Below, piece by piece: positions 10,770 to 23,937 of a stretch of DNA of 64,000 nt; positions within the stretch are counted from its first letter, which is position 1; each line of letters starts with the position of its first letter. The stretch covers positions 2,436,501 to 2,500,500 of the forward strand of contig JARFIW010000884.1 in assembly GCA_036346225.1 (NCBI GenBank), read 5' to 3'. The notes below the pieces were generated by a model. The model saw only the letters and a program-made list of their open reading frames with translations. It was not told the origin of the DNA and made no database searches. Made by a program: the position numbers and the translations under genes. Origin of the DNA: Platerodrilus igneus. Taxonomy: Eukaryota > Arthropoda > Insecta > Coleoptera > Lycidae.

Positions 10770-13700
10770 CTGTGTTATCACAAATCCATTAAAAAGGGTG
10801 AATACATGCTTCATATAAATCCGACTTCAAAGTTAATTAATCGTTAAATATAATTTATAAACTGAAACTAACGTTCGACTTAAAATAATGATAGCCATAG
10901 CACTGACTTTAGAGATGTCTGATCAATAACACTCTAACAAAGAGTAAAAAGGGGGGATCCGTAGTACTGGATAGCAACGCCGGTTTTACTTGCTAGTGCA
11001 ACCTGAAGAGTCGACTTAAAACTATCAAAATCTAGCTGAATTAGTATTTACCAGTTTACTAGTTTATCAATAGCGAATCCAACTATTTGTTTTTTTTTCT
11101 ATAAATTTACAATATTGTCCGCCCTAGTGTTAGTAATTAATTCTAAATTCAGTCTAAATTCGTCCCTAACGTTCCCTATCGTTGCCTAACTAACTTATTC
11201 TAATTTCAATCTTCCTTTCTATAGATACTACGACTAAAACAATAAAATATATAAATGTACAATACATGTATAAAGTTTAAATATATAAATAAACCACTAA
11301 GTATATAGCAGTACATAGAATAGCAAAAAGCACCAATTAAATTATCAGGTGTACTATACCGACTAGCGCCATTACCTAAGATGTGCTAGTTAAAAATTGA
11401 TGTATACCTTCAGTATAATAGTTCCAGAATCCGAAGATCTTGTCGTCTACCTACATCTAATTATCCTTTGCTGCTAAAGGAAGTTGGGTATGCACTGCTA
11501 AAGTCCTTGAGAATATGCACTAAATGTCCTGGGGGATCACAATAACTATCACTTTTAAGTCCTAGAAAAATGCGCGGAGTCACTCTATTTATATTTTTGG
11601 TTTAATTAGGATTTCTAAGTTAGTTTTGTTATTTATTAGCCCGGTTTAAAGTATTCATTTAATACCCTGTGTTTTGTTGCGCACATTTTAAGTAAGACTA
11701 TGACTGATTTAGTGTGAAATTTATCGCGCATATTTAGATATTTAGATGTCTTGTGTTTTTTGGTTTTTGTTTGTTTGTATATTTTTTGTTTTTGATTTTT
11801 TGTAAATTAAGTTATGTCGCGAGGTAGGTTTTGGGCCTTTTAAAAAACATTTATTTTCAAAAACACCTATCAAATTTGTTTTAATTATAAAAAATGACTT
11901 ATTTTCTTTACAATACTTGAACGTTTATGTTCCTTAAACATTAAGTAATTGAAATTGACAAATACTATAAATTAATATTTTAATAAATCAATAATCAATA
12001 ATTATAATGAGTAGCTTGAACAAACAACAATGTTAAAGTTATGATGTTTGAGGTCTTACAGTATTTATGAAGCCTCTGGTCTCACTTCATCTTGTGGGAA
12101 AGTGCAGATCTTGCTGTCTGCAGTTTCTCGATACTCATACAATATCTTATTCTACATAATTTTAATTAAAACTGCTTTATTGCAATTTATTGTTTCTGCA
12201 CATGCAGTATCAAGTTGCGTCTGGAATACAAAGTAGTTGTTTCTTTTCTTATTTCTGACATGGACTCTGATTAATCTTTAATTATAACCTTCATTTAATA
12301 CAATGTAACATTCTATTGCAAAGACATAATAATTACATTTATTCTGATATGTTTTTTTATATGGGCGATATGTAACTCGCGCCACACAATAAATTTATGT
12401 CAAGTCTAAACTAAACTACTTCCAAATTTCAGCCTCTCTCACCCCCGTTCTCGACGTCATCTCGCGACTCATCCCGTAAACTCTTTCAGGACTATACAGT
12501 ATGCCCTCTGGTTAACCACTTCCTGGACTTCTTTTAAGCTTTTGGGTCACTCTAGTCCCTCGACAGCTAGTTTTCTGTCCACCAACCCTTAGCCATGTCG
12601 ATTGGACAGTCAAACAGCAAGTGCTCGGTGATTTCTGAGCCCTTGTCGTATTCGCAGCAGTCGTTCTCGGTCAATCCCAATCTTTGCTGGTCGGCTTTCA
12701 AAGCAGTATCTAGCTTACGATCAAACTTCACCTTCATCTTATCTCTAGCTTCTATGTTCGCTATGTCTTGCATTTTCCTCTGTATTATCATCTATATCCA
12801 TGGAAATATCCCAATTTCGTCAGCACGTGTAAAAACAGTTTGAAAAACTTGCCTGTTAGGAATTATTCGATTCGGAAAACAGTCAATACTCCTCTATTGC
12901 ACGAACAGTACGACCATTACAGAAACAATAAACAAACACCGTATCTAAAATTCTCTAAAACTGAATTTGCGAGGCAATTTTACAATCTTATAAAACTAGC
13001 ACAACTGTCAGTTTTTAAACGACTTGCCCACCTAATGTTGTGTTTTAAATTGTCATTTAGGACAACGTTATTAAAGTTAACTTGATTAACTTTTAAAAAA
13101 CCTAATTATCTCTAAAACAAAAAAAAATCGAAATTGAAAATAAGAGCTTATTTTCTTATTTTAGCTTTCAATACATGTCCTTAAACTACTTCTATTTCTT
13201 TCCGAAACACCCTGTATATCGGGACGGACAGCAATCCTAAACATGATGGAAGTCAGCCTATTTATACCATAAAACTTCATTGGCCATAAAGCAAGGTCTA
13301 ATTTCAATATTCTATTGAGGAACTCAATCCCAGTTATTACGTATAAGCTGACCTCCATTTACAAATTTTATCCACAAGTTCCGTCGCTGCAGTTCCTTTA
13401 GAAATAAAAAAAATGTAAACTATAAATAAATTTTTCTATTTTCAAGCAACCAAAATTTATGTTATTGTATTAATAATTACGTAAGATCGGTCCCTGATTT
13501 GAACTTACTTACGAAAAGCTATTCCAGTAATTTTTTGCTTATCAACGGGACCTCTACTGTTAACAATGTCGAACGGCACACTACGCCATAATTATCTCAC
13601 GATAAGCAACTTCAAATATAGTCTACACATACACGCGTGCACGCACGCAACCGCACACGCACATGCATCCGAGCATACACACACACTAAATTATTAAAAA

Positions 13701-14035
13701 TTTAAACGTGTATACAAGTGACACGAAATAACGATTCAACAGGGCTGACATGATACTACGTTTATCACATAAAAGCGTCTCGCCACTATAATACCTCAAT
13801 GATTGCACATTTACACTGTTTAGTGGATTATAGAATCACTATACATTTAGGCGATAATCCCGTTTTATTAATTAAATTACATTATGCGTAGAACATATAG
13901 CAAAACAGAACATATCTTAAGTATAATTCAATGTGTCCTCTTTGCACATCCGCTTATAGCCACCAGCATTCTACTGTGGCCCGAAAAACATTGCGCAACA
14001 TAGCCGGTGTAATGTCCTACATGGTGGCTATAATC
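10770..14035. other. AT-rich DNA, one possible LINE scrap
   Basis: No gene with convincing coding character. A CA/CG-rich patch lies at 13625-13685, and the frame at 12567-12791 is described separately. Confidence 0.5.
12567..12791 (-). pseudogene. Possible C-terminal scrap of a non-LTR retrotransposon
   Basis: The 74-residue frame ends with RLGLTENDCCEYDKGSEITE followed by HLLFDCP. This resembles the Cys-rich 'C..C...et..HlL..Cp' tail found after the RT/RNase H region of insect non-LTR elements. Short, isolated and without flanking RT, so a weak call. Confidence 0.35.
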
Positions 14036-14037
14036 CT

Positions 14038-14330
14038 TACATGTGATTTCCAATGCTCCACCCGAGGGTACTACATTGGCCAGGAAGCGAGTTTTTTTAC
14101 CTGGAAATTTTGAATTTTGTCGAACCCTTGCTGCTCCAAGCAAGGTAGGGATCTTTAACGTGCATGACAACACTCACACACGGGACCTCCATCCTACCTC
14201 TCATCCGAACGAGGATGTATTTTTGTGAAAAATGCTCGCCTAACATTTTGCAAGCGGACCGTGTCGGGATTCGAACCCGGGACCTTGGGCGCAATAGTCA
14301 CACACATACCGACTACACCACGGAGCCGCT
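14038..14330 (-). mobile_element. SINE copy, reverse orientation
   Basis: Same family as the arrays at 2.9 and 25.3 kb. The minus strand starts with AGCGGCTCCGTGGTGTAGTC, has the B-box GGTTCGAATCC, and ends with the CTCGGGTGGAGCATTGG segment. A solitary copy, next to the 3' end of a mariner-like transposase gene. Confidence 0.85.
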
Positions 14331-14334
14331 GTTT

Positions 14335-15160
14335 CAGCTGTTCGATTTTGTGTATCTGGACCTGGTACACTTTGGAATTGATAAATTCCCACAAAAAATA
14401 ATGTAGGGGGGAAGGCAATTCTGTGGACCATTAAACCCATAGTCTTGAGGGCCCAGCCCAATTCACCTGCCTGGAAAAGTGCGGATAATGTAATTCGGAA
14501 CGAGGTAGGCGAAATAGGGTGGTGACCCAACCTGTTGGAACACGATGGTATCCATAATCCAATCACTTTACAACTGTGGCTCTAGGAATTTCTACAACAT
14601 ATTAAAGTACGTGTTACCATTAATAGTTTTTTCGACGAACATAAAGGGCCCATAAACTTTTGATCTAGTTAACCCCATTCGCACATTCACTTTAGGTGTA
14701 TCCCGTTTCCATTCCTGCAACGTATTCAGCAGCTCGTTAGCCCATATCCGACAATTGTATCTGTTCACATACCCACGCGTGTGCAATGTCGCTTCATTAC
14801 TAAAGAGAACATGCTACGCTGCATCACATTATCATGTTCGACAGTCTCCAGGAGGTCATGACATAATGTCTTTGTTTTTCTCCACCTCAAGCTTATGCAC
14901 TACCTGGATATGATATGCACATTCCTTCAATGTGTAACGTAGTGTTTTCCATACAGTACTTTGTGCAACGCCAAGCTTCCGACTTGTTTTCTAGGCGATG
15001 CGGAGAGGTTGCGTCCGATTGCCTACTCTACGCGTTTGCGAAATTCTGGTGGTACCGGCGACCTCCTTTGCCGTTGCTTCTCCACAACACTACCTGTTCG
15101 TCTGAATTTGTTAACCATGGTGTTGATAGCTACTGTGGTGGATGATCCTAAGCATTTTGC
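14335..15160 (-). pseudogene. Decayed Tc1/mariner-like transposase, nearly full length
   Basis: Homology can be followed in order along the minus strand. First comes a helix-turn-helix part (SVVEKQRQRRSPVPPEFRKR, then ALHKVLWKTLRYTL). The middle contains HTRGYVNRYNCRIW and DTPKVNVRMGLTRSKVYGPF. The catalytic end contains IMDTIVFQQVGSPPYF, where the family has 'fQqDGAppHf'; the second catalytic Asp is thus changed to Val. Multiple frameshifts and stops are present. It abuts a BEL/Pao remnant at about 15163. Confidence 0.8.
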
Positions 15161-15162
15161 GA

Positions 15163-16690
15163 CAAGACTGTTGGTTAATCAAAGCAAGAAAGTCGGTTAG
15201 AGAGGTCTTAAATAAATGCGTAGTGTGTTCCAGATACCAATCAAAATTCTTGAAAACAATGCCGGTTTTGCTACCTGAAAATAGAGTACGTGATGCTGCA
15301 GTTTTCGAGATTTTCCTGATTGGATATGGCCGGTCCCGTTGTTCTTCGTGAAGAGCGTAAGGCATGGATATGTCTTTTTACGTGTGCCGTTTTCTGTGCT
15401 GTACATTTAGAATTGGTAACGTCGATGACTAGTTGCGAATTTATACAAGCGCTTAGACGTTTTATTTCTAGAAGAGATAGACCTTCTGTGGTTTATAGCG
15501 ACAATGGAGCTAATTTTACAGATACCGAAAAATTGGATTGGAAAAAGTTTTAGCTGAATGTTTCTCTTGGCTCAGTATCTGCTCCTAGTGGGGAGAATGT
15601 TGGAAACAACTCATTGGAATAATGAAGCAACTTCTTACAAAACCTTGAGAAAAGCGTAACTGATGTATGAAAAACTTCAGACGGTTTTGTGTGATTGTGA
15701 GGTTCTTATAAACTCGAGACCTCTTACTTATCTATCAGATAATGTTGACATGATACCTATAACAGCAGCTTGTTTTTTACAAGACATCAGGAATAGCAGT
15801 GTTCCTGATTGTGATGCTGTTAGATATCCTAACATTACAAAGGTTGGTTCGAAATCGACAAAGGGTTAGTTTAGAGCTAAGGAGAAGATTTCGAAATAAA
15901 TACCTAAGATAGTTGCAGCAACATAGCAAAAGACAAAACAACATCATCATCATTCATTATTAAATCTTCAGTCCTGAAACTGGTTAGACGAGTACCCTCA
16001 TTGTTTCCTATTCTGAACTAACCTACACACTTTCCTGAAATTTGCAGTCTGAATCTATCACTATCTGCGTGCAAAAGTCTGATCTCGGTCTAACTCTACT
16101 TCTTTTTCCTATTTCTGGTTGTAATATATTTCGTACTATTCCCCACAAATGCATTAGAACGTATCCTGCTCTTCTATTTCTCCAACTTTTTTTGTTTTTC
16201 ACAGATCTCTTTATTCCACTACAATTTCTATAACCTATTTGTAATTAACCTTGTCTGTCCATGCTAGCATCCTTATACAGCTGTAGCACAGCATTCCAGA
16301 AGGCGTCTATCTCATTCTGTCGGCTTTTTCTACTGCCACTATTTTCATACATCTATTGTGCTGTGCTCCACATATATGCTTTGAACAATTTTCTTCTTGT
16401 CTCTATGTTTGTTGTCTTTGAACATATCCGCTATTCTTTCTTGTTAGACGCAGTTTGGTCACCTTCTATTGTTTTATAGTTATACACCCTATTTCCCGAT
16501 ATTCATAAAACAACAAAGAAAATAAAAGTTGGTGATCTTGTGCTGCTCGCGAGTGATAACAAAAACCGGCTTGTTTGGCCGCTTGCGGTTATACAGGAGT
16601 TAATCGCTGGAAACGATGGTGAGATTAGATTGGTCAGAATAAAAACGGCGCCTGGAACGATGATAAGACCCATTCAACGGATATGTATTT
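15163..16690 (+). pseudogene. BEL/Pao integrase and C-terminal region, broken
   Basis: The open pieces give, in order: the zinc-binding tail of integrase (SVREVLNKCVVCSRYQSKF); the catalytic core with CAVFCAVHLELVTSMTSCEF and VVYSDNGANF (the second Asp is in YSDNG); LCDCEVLINSRPLTYLSDN, carrying the Glu; and after an insertion the DUF5641-like end (KKIKVGDLVLLASDNKNRLV, LVRIKTAPGTMIRPIQRI). The upstream gag, protease and RT are absent; the left edge meets a mariner-like relic. A 563 bp LINE fragment splits it at 15944-16506. Frameshifts occur near 15310 and 15550. Confidence 0.85.
15944..16506 (-). mobile_element. 5'-truncated LINE inserted in the BEL/Pao remnant
   Basis: Flanked by the direct repeat AAAACAACA (15935-15943 and 16507-16515), a target-site duplication. 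On the minus strand it ends in an ATGATGATGA tail and carries the post-RT C-terminal phrase of RTE-like insect LINEs (RRKLFKAYIWSTAQ, corresponding to 'rk.llktYvWStalYG'), in broken frames. The comparable region of the LINE at 55335-56640 reads RKRLLKTYVWSTALYGCETW, so both belong to similar families. Confidence 0.75.
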
Positions 16691-16928
16691 TGAAAACTAC
16701 ACCATGAGAATACGAACAATTTTTTAAAGATACCGGAAGAAAGAAACTAAGGAAGCATAGCAAGAAAAATTCTGAAAGAGAGGTAGCCCAAGGAAAGGTA
16801 GATGCTGTCGAAGAAGGAAAATTTTTAAGAGTAAGGGAAGAGAGTGGAAAAGGTCTGAAAGATATTATTTCTGAATCGTGTTTTATTTTCAAGTCATTAT
16901 TTTGACAAAAGGACTTTGTGGGGAGTAA

Positions 16929-17118
16929 TGTGAGAAACACTTATTCAAATTGTCTATTATTAAGGAAAATGAGAGTAGGTTTAGTATCTCATAACATAAA
17001 GTTGTTAAGTTTGATATTTGTTAGTCAGTTCATGCTTTTGCTTTTCCATTGTAGAAGAGGATATTGGCATTGTGTTTTGAGTTAATAAAGATTCTTATTT
17101 ACATCGATCGCTTCTTAC
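16929..17118 (+). mobile_element. Probable 3' LTR of the BEL/Pao remnant
   Basis: Starts TGTGAGAAAC after the purine-rich GGACTTTGTGGGGAGTAA and ends TTCTTACA. It contains a poly(A) signal-like AATAAAG near 17083. TG...CA ends and position just after the coding region fit an LTR of about 190 bp. No second copy is in the window to confirm the boundaries. Confidence 0.5.
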
Positions 17119-17119
17119 A

Positions 17120-18155
17120 GTGGAACATTGAACACAACGTGAAGCAGTTTTAACAGTTACTATACAGGATGGCATTAGTTTACGTCATTAAATTTAGGAG
17201 GTGATAGGGATTGATTGGCTAAACAAAAAACCTATAAAGGCATTTTACTCTTCGATCGCTTTTTAAATTCCCAACCTAGGTCAACTTAAGTAAAAGTTTT
17301 AGTACTACTGTTTTTTCATATGTTTTATAAGAAACAACTTACGTGTGCAAATGCTACCCTAAATCACATAATGCACTGAAATGATTTACAATAAGTGTTC
17401 GAAATTTCCGCCGCATCTGCAAGTTCGTTGTGGTATAATTTTCAGGTTTTCGTATTTTCAAAAAACAACTCATTAATCTACTAACGCGACAAAAAACTCA
17501 AAGTATCTATATCCAATTACAATCAAGTTCCAACATCACGTTTAAGTGCTTTACGTAACAACGTAAGTAAAACACAACCCCGGTTACGAGCTATGTATTG
17601 AAAAAGTACATTCAACTTAAAGTAGAATATCGTATTCTGCATAAACGCTGAATTGTAACAACGCAAAATTACATCAGACTACATTCAATACAGTCGACCA
17701 CATCAGCATTATGAAATATTTTTTGTTGTGATTATTATCTAAACATACCAATTTTAGAAAAAAATTTAAACTTATTTCTAAAGTGCCTTGAGTTATTTCG
17801 TTTGGCAGAAAAAATGCATTCTATTTCACTAATTTAAGTTTGCTGAAGGTCCCAACTGAATTGGTCGACTTTAAAGCATGATGTAATTGTATATTATATT
17901 TGTGATCTAGACAATATTCCAGTGGTTTTAAAACAAGTTTAATATTTTTCTTGTGTGTTCATTTGTGGTTAAAGTGTTTGCATTAGACATCAGGTTTTAT
18001 TAACAATTTTTGTTTGTCTTATCGGTCTTTACATCTTTAAATTAATGACATAAAACTAATGCCACCCTGTAAAGTTAATTTGGAATTATTTTGGAGTTAG
18101 GTTGTAGAAAATCAGTTCTTTATTGAAATTTTTATTTCGTTAACACACTAAAAAT
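17120..18155. other. No gene seen
   Basis: AT-rich, without open frames of note or visible repeats. Confidence 0.5.
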
Positions 18156-18159
18156 TATT

Positions 18160-18470
18160 TCTTGAAATAATTTTAGAAATTTCTAAAAATTTAGGAGATT
18201 GCCTTTTTGTTGAATAAGTATAATTTTACAGCTTTCTGGCTCGAAAGAATGATTAGTATTAATGATATGATTACCAAAGGCAGATTTTGATTGGTTTTCT
18301 AAATTCACATTAATATTTTTTATTAATTTTACATGTTCATTAAAACGAATTTTGAAAGCTCGATCTGTCTGACCCACGTAAAAGGCTGAACAAGAGGAAC
18401 AAGCACATAAATACTAGATGTTTCTAAACGGGGAATTTTATATTTGTTGTGAAGATTCTCAGATGAATTG
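18160..18470 (-). pseudogene. Penelope-like element fragment, GIY-YIG endonuclease domain
   Basis: The minus strand has a frame at 18377-18183 reading GQTDRAFKIRFNEHVKLIKN, then SAFGNHIINTNHSF and CKIILIQQKGNLLN. These match the C-terminal GIY-YIG endonuclease of Penelope-like retroelements, where 'fYvGqTgRsfk.R..EH' carries the catalytic Arg and the 'GYVGQT' Tyr. Just upstream, in a shifted frame, the KYKIPRLETSSIY stretch continues to a Cys pair and the domain's first Tyr. The RT domain is not recognisable upstream, so this is a 3' fragment. Confidence 0.75.
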
Positions 18471-19142
18471 AAACTTACTATATGAGCATGAAACTAATAA
18501 GACGCTGTGTCCACATCGAGCACTCCAGAATAAGTGAACTGAATGTGCAAATTTGAATAAGATAGAGTTTTGCATGATAGCGTCGCGCGCATCACTAACT
18601 CTTTTTTCTTATATCTAAATCTATAAATCCCCAAAAATGGAAATGTCGGGTATGTGGTTCTGAAGCGTATATCTGCTATCAATGATGATTATATTTTTTA
18701 TTTGTTTATTGACTTCTGTTTGTTTTATTTGGTAAAAGAGTTCATAAAATTATTTGGTGTATATTACCCGACGTAATGATCAATTTTACGTGACAGGTCG
18801 ATATTATCCACTATAAATACAGGTTCGACTTCTTTTATTTTACAAAAAAGGAATTATAATTAAAACAATAATTATTGTCGGTGGTCATATTCAGCATAAT
18901 CCTTCTACAGTATTTCTTTAAATAGGCAAGTTTTTAACTACAGCTGGAACCGAGCTGTGAATTTTTTTGTTTAAATGGTCGATGTTCAAATCTATAAAAT
19001 TTGATGATGTATATTAATAAAAATGAATACAAATTCTAGTAAACAATATTAATATGAGATAAAGGCGAGTTACGGTTTTACCTACAGCGATTCTAGAAAA
19101 CATCGGACTGCCATATTAATATTCTCTAACAAAAATATAGTC

Positions 19143-19400
19143 CTAGAGTTTAGACATTTGAAGTATACTCTTACTTAAACATGTAAATGTTTGAGTGTAA
19201 AAAATTAATGAATGGATGTTTTTAGCATTAAGGTGGTGTCTGCGGTTTTTTTTCATTAAACCAGCTTTAAAAAAGTCTCTTTCCGAAGGCACAGAGGTAA
19301 CCGGCGCGTTCAAAAATTGTGTACCTAATTTATATAAATTTGGAAACGCACTTTGGTGTTCGTTCCGAAACCTGAAGGATTTACTTTTCGCCTTATGCAT
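19143..19400 (-). pseudogene. hAT transposase C-terminal dimerisation domain fragment
   Basis: The frame contains FPNLYKLGTQFLNAPVTSVP followed by SERDFFKAGLMKKNRRHHLN. This is the hallmark hATC dimerisation segment ('fP.Ly.la..fL..p.tSvpsERlFS.ag.i...rR..L'). About 85 residues, ending in a stop at 19143. It could belong to the same dead element as the hAT core at 21874-22440, but 2.5 kb without homology separates them, so I list them apart. Confidence 0.8.
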
Positions 19401-21870
19401 AATTGGTAATTTTTTAATAATACTTTTGGATTAACAGTCCTTCATCAAAGTCCTGTCACATCACATGCTAAAGCAAGAATGCTAGATTCTTTATTTTCTA
19501 CGGCAAAACCTTGACTTTAATTAATTACTCTGATTTTCTACCTAGTGGTGCTTTGCAATTTTAAAAGTTCTTATTTTTAAATATTTCAGCATTGTTTGCA
19601 TTTGTTTCAATTTCGAATGCGAGTTTTTTAAAGCGTGGATCAAAAATGTAGCAGCACTTTGTTACGTACAGTTTTTGGCCTCGGAATATCTAGCAGGTAA
19701 TTCACGGAAAATTTGGTGAATTACTCCGCTAAAATTCCGTTTCGATAAAACACCGAAAATCTCGACTGTACGAATAAGTGGCACAGATAATGTAAGTGTT
19801 TAAGGAGGGTTCCAGAAGACTATCGAGTATGAAATGTGGTCTTAATAGGGAAAATACCTTGGACTCTACCTAATCTCACGAGATTACCAGAGGAAAGCCC
19901 TAGAAAAAATGACAAGATGGTGCCGAAACCTGAGATCAGAAGAGTCTTTTGACTTAAAATATACCTGAAAATTCATTAAAACCAACATTATTTTAAATCT
20001 AAAACAAACCTAAATCCGTAGACCTATTTATGACTGCTAACTGAAAGGAAGATTTCTGAAAGTAAAGATTAAATAAGATCTGAAATATTGAATCACATTT
20101 TCTTTAAATCACAACCCAATTTATTACGGCAAAAACTGTTACTATACCGTTTACAATAATAGAAAACCAAAGATGCACAGTATATACGCAATTTGATAAT
20201 ACATTTTCAAATCTATAATACACACGTTTTCATCACGGTTACTTACACAGTACAATCTTAACCAAATATTAAAAATACATTATATCGTTAATCTACTAAC
20301 TAAAAACATAATCTAAACGCAAACGTACTTGTAAGGTTGTAAGTACGTTCAATCCATATATTCAATGATACATTCAAGTACTAACGTCCATTCCAGTATA
20401 GTTTCAGTATCCTATTATTTAAATTTTGTACCTGCAATCGGGCGATTAATAATTGCCCCATTATAACTTTGGACTTCCGATTATCTCAACCTAATTTCAA
20501 CCAATGAATTAAATTTTTGAGAACTAATATGCCCCTAAAACAATAAACTGAGCCGCTTAGTAAGGGATTATCCGAATATATTTGGCTATTTCTGCTTGCT
20601 CACGATTCTCTGACCAAGGTACTTGTCCTACGGAACCAGCCTGTTGAGCATTTGGATGTTAAAAACGGAGTCTTGTTTGGAGAATGAAACTACTCTTTTT
20701 AAAACCACACGAAGCATTTCCGGCAAACTTCAGACGGATGGATCAAAATTGGACATACTTTGTATGGTATTTTTACTACCTAACCTACATTTAAACTTAC
20801 GTATTATGGATTTAAAATCATAAATGGGGTTTTGCGTGTATCTGAGTCAGCACAAAACTGTATATGACCTGTCTTTGTTATAAGACGATGAAATCCATTT
20901 TGGGGCCGTTATACATTTTCTAGACAATACAAAATCAGGCTGTATTAATTACTATGATGACATCACCTCTAACCTTTTTAAAAACTGACATAAATTGTAT
21001 AACCTTTAACTATAAATCAAATATTATGCAAAATAATTCTCTCTTAGATTAGAATTTATAGAAGTCTGAAACTTATACTTCCTATAAGAAATATCCTAAT
21101 CCTATTGGTGGACTTATATACAGAAACTATTAAAATAAAATGTGATTATAATTATTTTTAAGGAAATGTCACAACTTAAAATATTTATACGTTCATAAGG
21201 CAAAAAGCTCTTATTTGTTGATTCTACTAAATTGACCTTTGATACAAACTCTTACGCAGTAAATTTTATAATTCAAGCGTGGAAATTTCTATATCAGAGT
21301 TATAACCGATTATCACTTACAATTATGCTATCCATAAGTGGAGTCGATTTCTCAGGTTCTCGTAGTCTAGTTCTTAGCAGATTTATGACATGGTGCTTTG
21401 CCGATAGTATTTGTTGTGTCCTAAAGAAAGGATAAAAAGAGAAAAACGATAAACTCTAGGCACTACATCGACACTCGCGCTAACACACATCCCGAAAACG
21501 CATTTACTTCTTCGAACTCCTGTACTGCAGGGATCAATTTAAGATCATGTAAATTACTTACATCATTTTAACACTCATTTCATCACTTCCCGGGATTGGC
21601 TTATTCAAATTGGTTAATATACTACAACCGATTGAAATAGGGAACTTCGACACTTCAATAGTGTGTGGTCACGGTACATTCCTCGAGAACGATAAAAAAA
21701 CAAGGGTATCTTAATGTATTTATACATATTAAAATTATTTTAATCCTACAGTATAACTAATAATTTATAGAACAACTAGGTCAGGACTTAGGAAACAGGA
21801 GGAATTACTTTACTTTTATACAAAAATAATGAGATTTATTAAATATAAGAAATGGAAACTGATTATCCAG
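19401..21870. other. No gene seen
   Basis: AT-rich DNA; short frames only, no recognised domains or element ends. Confidence 0.5.
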
Positions 21871-21873
21871 TAA

Positions 21874-22440
21874 TTAAAAAGTTGTGTTACTGGTAAATTT
21901 ACTTAACACGTTTAATAAATTTACAATTCCAATTGTAGAATTCAGTCGTATCATATGATGGTGCAATCTTCGTATTAAAGGAATTATTAATGAAGCAGTA
22001 AAATATCGATCACCTGATAACTTTGCGGTAACGGATTCAAGTGACTTCGATAGAGGCACACAATCCTCAACAACTTTCCGCTGCTCATAGTCTAAGCATT
22101 CTGGACCTTCTGAAAGTGCCACTAATGCTGCCAATAATGGTTTCTTTAATTATACTTGTTTCTTCATCATTACTAACATAAAATTTCAGCGAATTGAAAC
22201 ATTTTGCTTTAGTTTAAGTTGATGTGACGTATATCGTAATTTATTGGCTGCCACTATAGACTGTTTAAGATGCGTTACATTTTGTCGACATTTCGTCAAT
22301 ACATTCTGTAAATCCACACACTCTTAACCCATCTGGTATTACTAAATTTAACGTATGTGCAACCCATGGTAAACGATCAAAATCCAAAGATTTGAATACA
22401 TTTTTAGTATTTGTCTAATTATTGCTGACTACAACTGAAA
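21874..22440 (-). pseudogene. hAT transposase core fragment
   Basis: On the minus strand, a segment near 22420-22340 reads KSLDFDRLPWVAHTLNLVIP; 'HtLNLvv' is a diagnostic hAT phrase. After a break, the frame 22134-21874 gives LSKSLESVTAKLSGDRYFTA followed by SLIIPLIRRLHHHM, the region where hAT proteins have 'pfeeaT..lSgdkY.T.SlviP.l..L'. Frameshifts separate the pieces. No terminal repeats or 8 bp duplications were recognised. Confidence 0.75.
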
Positions 22441-22444
22441 ATTT

Positions 22445-23930
22445 TTTGTACTAGACCGCTCACAAAAAACTTTTGATAAAATTTTTGATAGCCATTTGTA
22501 ACGTAAAACTTCACTAGTGAAGCGTACGACTCCACACGTTGAGGATATGTAACGTATACTTCCCACTACGGTGACCAAAAGTGTTTCAGGGGAAGATAGA
22601 ACAAAATATAGGTGAGCCCTTGCCAGAGGCGATACTATAATACTTAATATTACTGAAATACACTAGGGTTTGCTGAATATAAAAATAGCCCAGGGTAAGG
22701 ATAGATGACAATCGGCTTATAGTAAAACAAAACGCCCTGTAAGTCAATACGGCTAACTCTGGACGTTAGTCCAGCGTTCTTGCATGAGGATGGGTCGAGG
22801 ACCGTTTTTGTTTTGGTATAGCTAAAGACAAAGTTTAAGGGCGCCACAGCGCTTATACTAATAAAAACTCCGGGGAGAACACGGAAACCCGTATGTTTTA
22901 TTAACCTTAAGCTCAAAGAAAAGAAACAACTCGATGGTCTTTTCTTAGTTCAAAGCTGAAAATAACAATAATTTATTAATTAAAAATAAAGCCAAAATTT
23001 ATGGTTCTGGACCTAAATATAGAAATTCAGAATTTAATCAAAATTAAAGAAGGTCTGATCAAATTAAACTTCAAAACAGATAACGTGTGATGATCTGCTA
23101 CACTGTCATATTTACAGAGTTTCTTAAAGCCTTTCTTATAACAGTGAACATTAAAAACTAACTCCTACGATAACTTAATTTTCATGTATTGTCAAAAAGA
23201 TTCAGTTTAAGGTATTTACAATAATATACAAGACTAAATTCAGCAATCTAAGGTTTCTTGCAAAACCTTGTTATTTAAAATTCATTCTAGCAATAGTCAT
23301 TAGTAATCTGTTGCATTCAAAAACAAAATTTATAGCTTTTCTTATTTAAGTTCTCCCACAAATCTGTTGAAGGTAACATGTATTTCATAAAATATGTTAA
23401 CTACAATTTCTCAGCACATTTAATTTATTTTTGAGGTTCGAACTAAAATACGCCGTATCGATACTGAATTTTAAAGCATACAAACAAGAGCGTCAAGATG
23501 ACAACAGCTGATTTTACAATAAAAACACAAATGTTAGAAATTTTAAAAATATTCGAAATATTAATTTTTGGTAACGATAATTTTTTTATTTCATAAATGC
23601 ACTAATATGTAGTCTATAGAAGTTCGATATTTTGTAAATTAACAAATGTTGCAAATAATTCCAACACGGGACTTCAAAGCAAAAACTGAAACTTACCCCA
23701 ATCAAAAGATTTTTCTTGAAAAATATACCTTAGATCACGAACCCATTTTTTCATCCTAACCACGACAGCGGCAAGATTATGTCCTTAGAAGAACAGCCAA
23801 AGCATATATTTTGTAAATGCAAGAACAATAAAGATTTGGGTCTTGAATACTTCCACGTGTGATGTAATTAGAACACCCAAAGTTAAACTAATGCATAATC
23901 AGAAGAATCATCTCGTACTAAATAATCGGA
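22445..23930. other. No gene supported
   Basis: One frame at 22650-22916 (minus) has no recognisable domain. The rest is AT-rich. Confidence 0.45.
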
Positions 23931-23937
23931 TGTGGTC

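Noticed and set aside
18494..18682. Frame upstream of the Penelope-like GIY-YIG fragment, tested as RT
   Set aside because: No RT motif could be read in any minus frame.
22650..22916. 88-residue minus frame with hydrophobic stretches
   Set aside because: No domain, no neighbours and no codon signature; probably chance.
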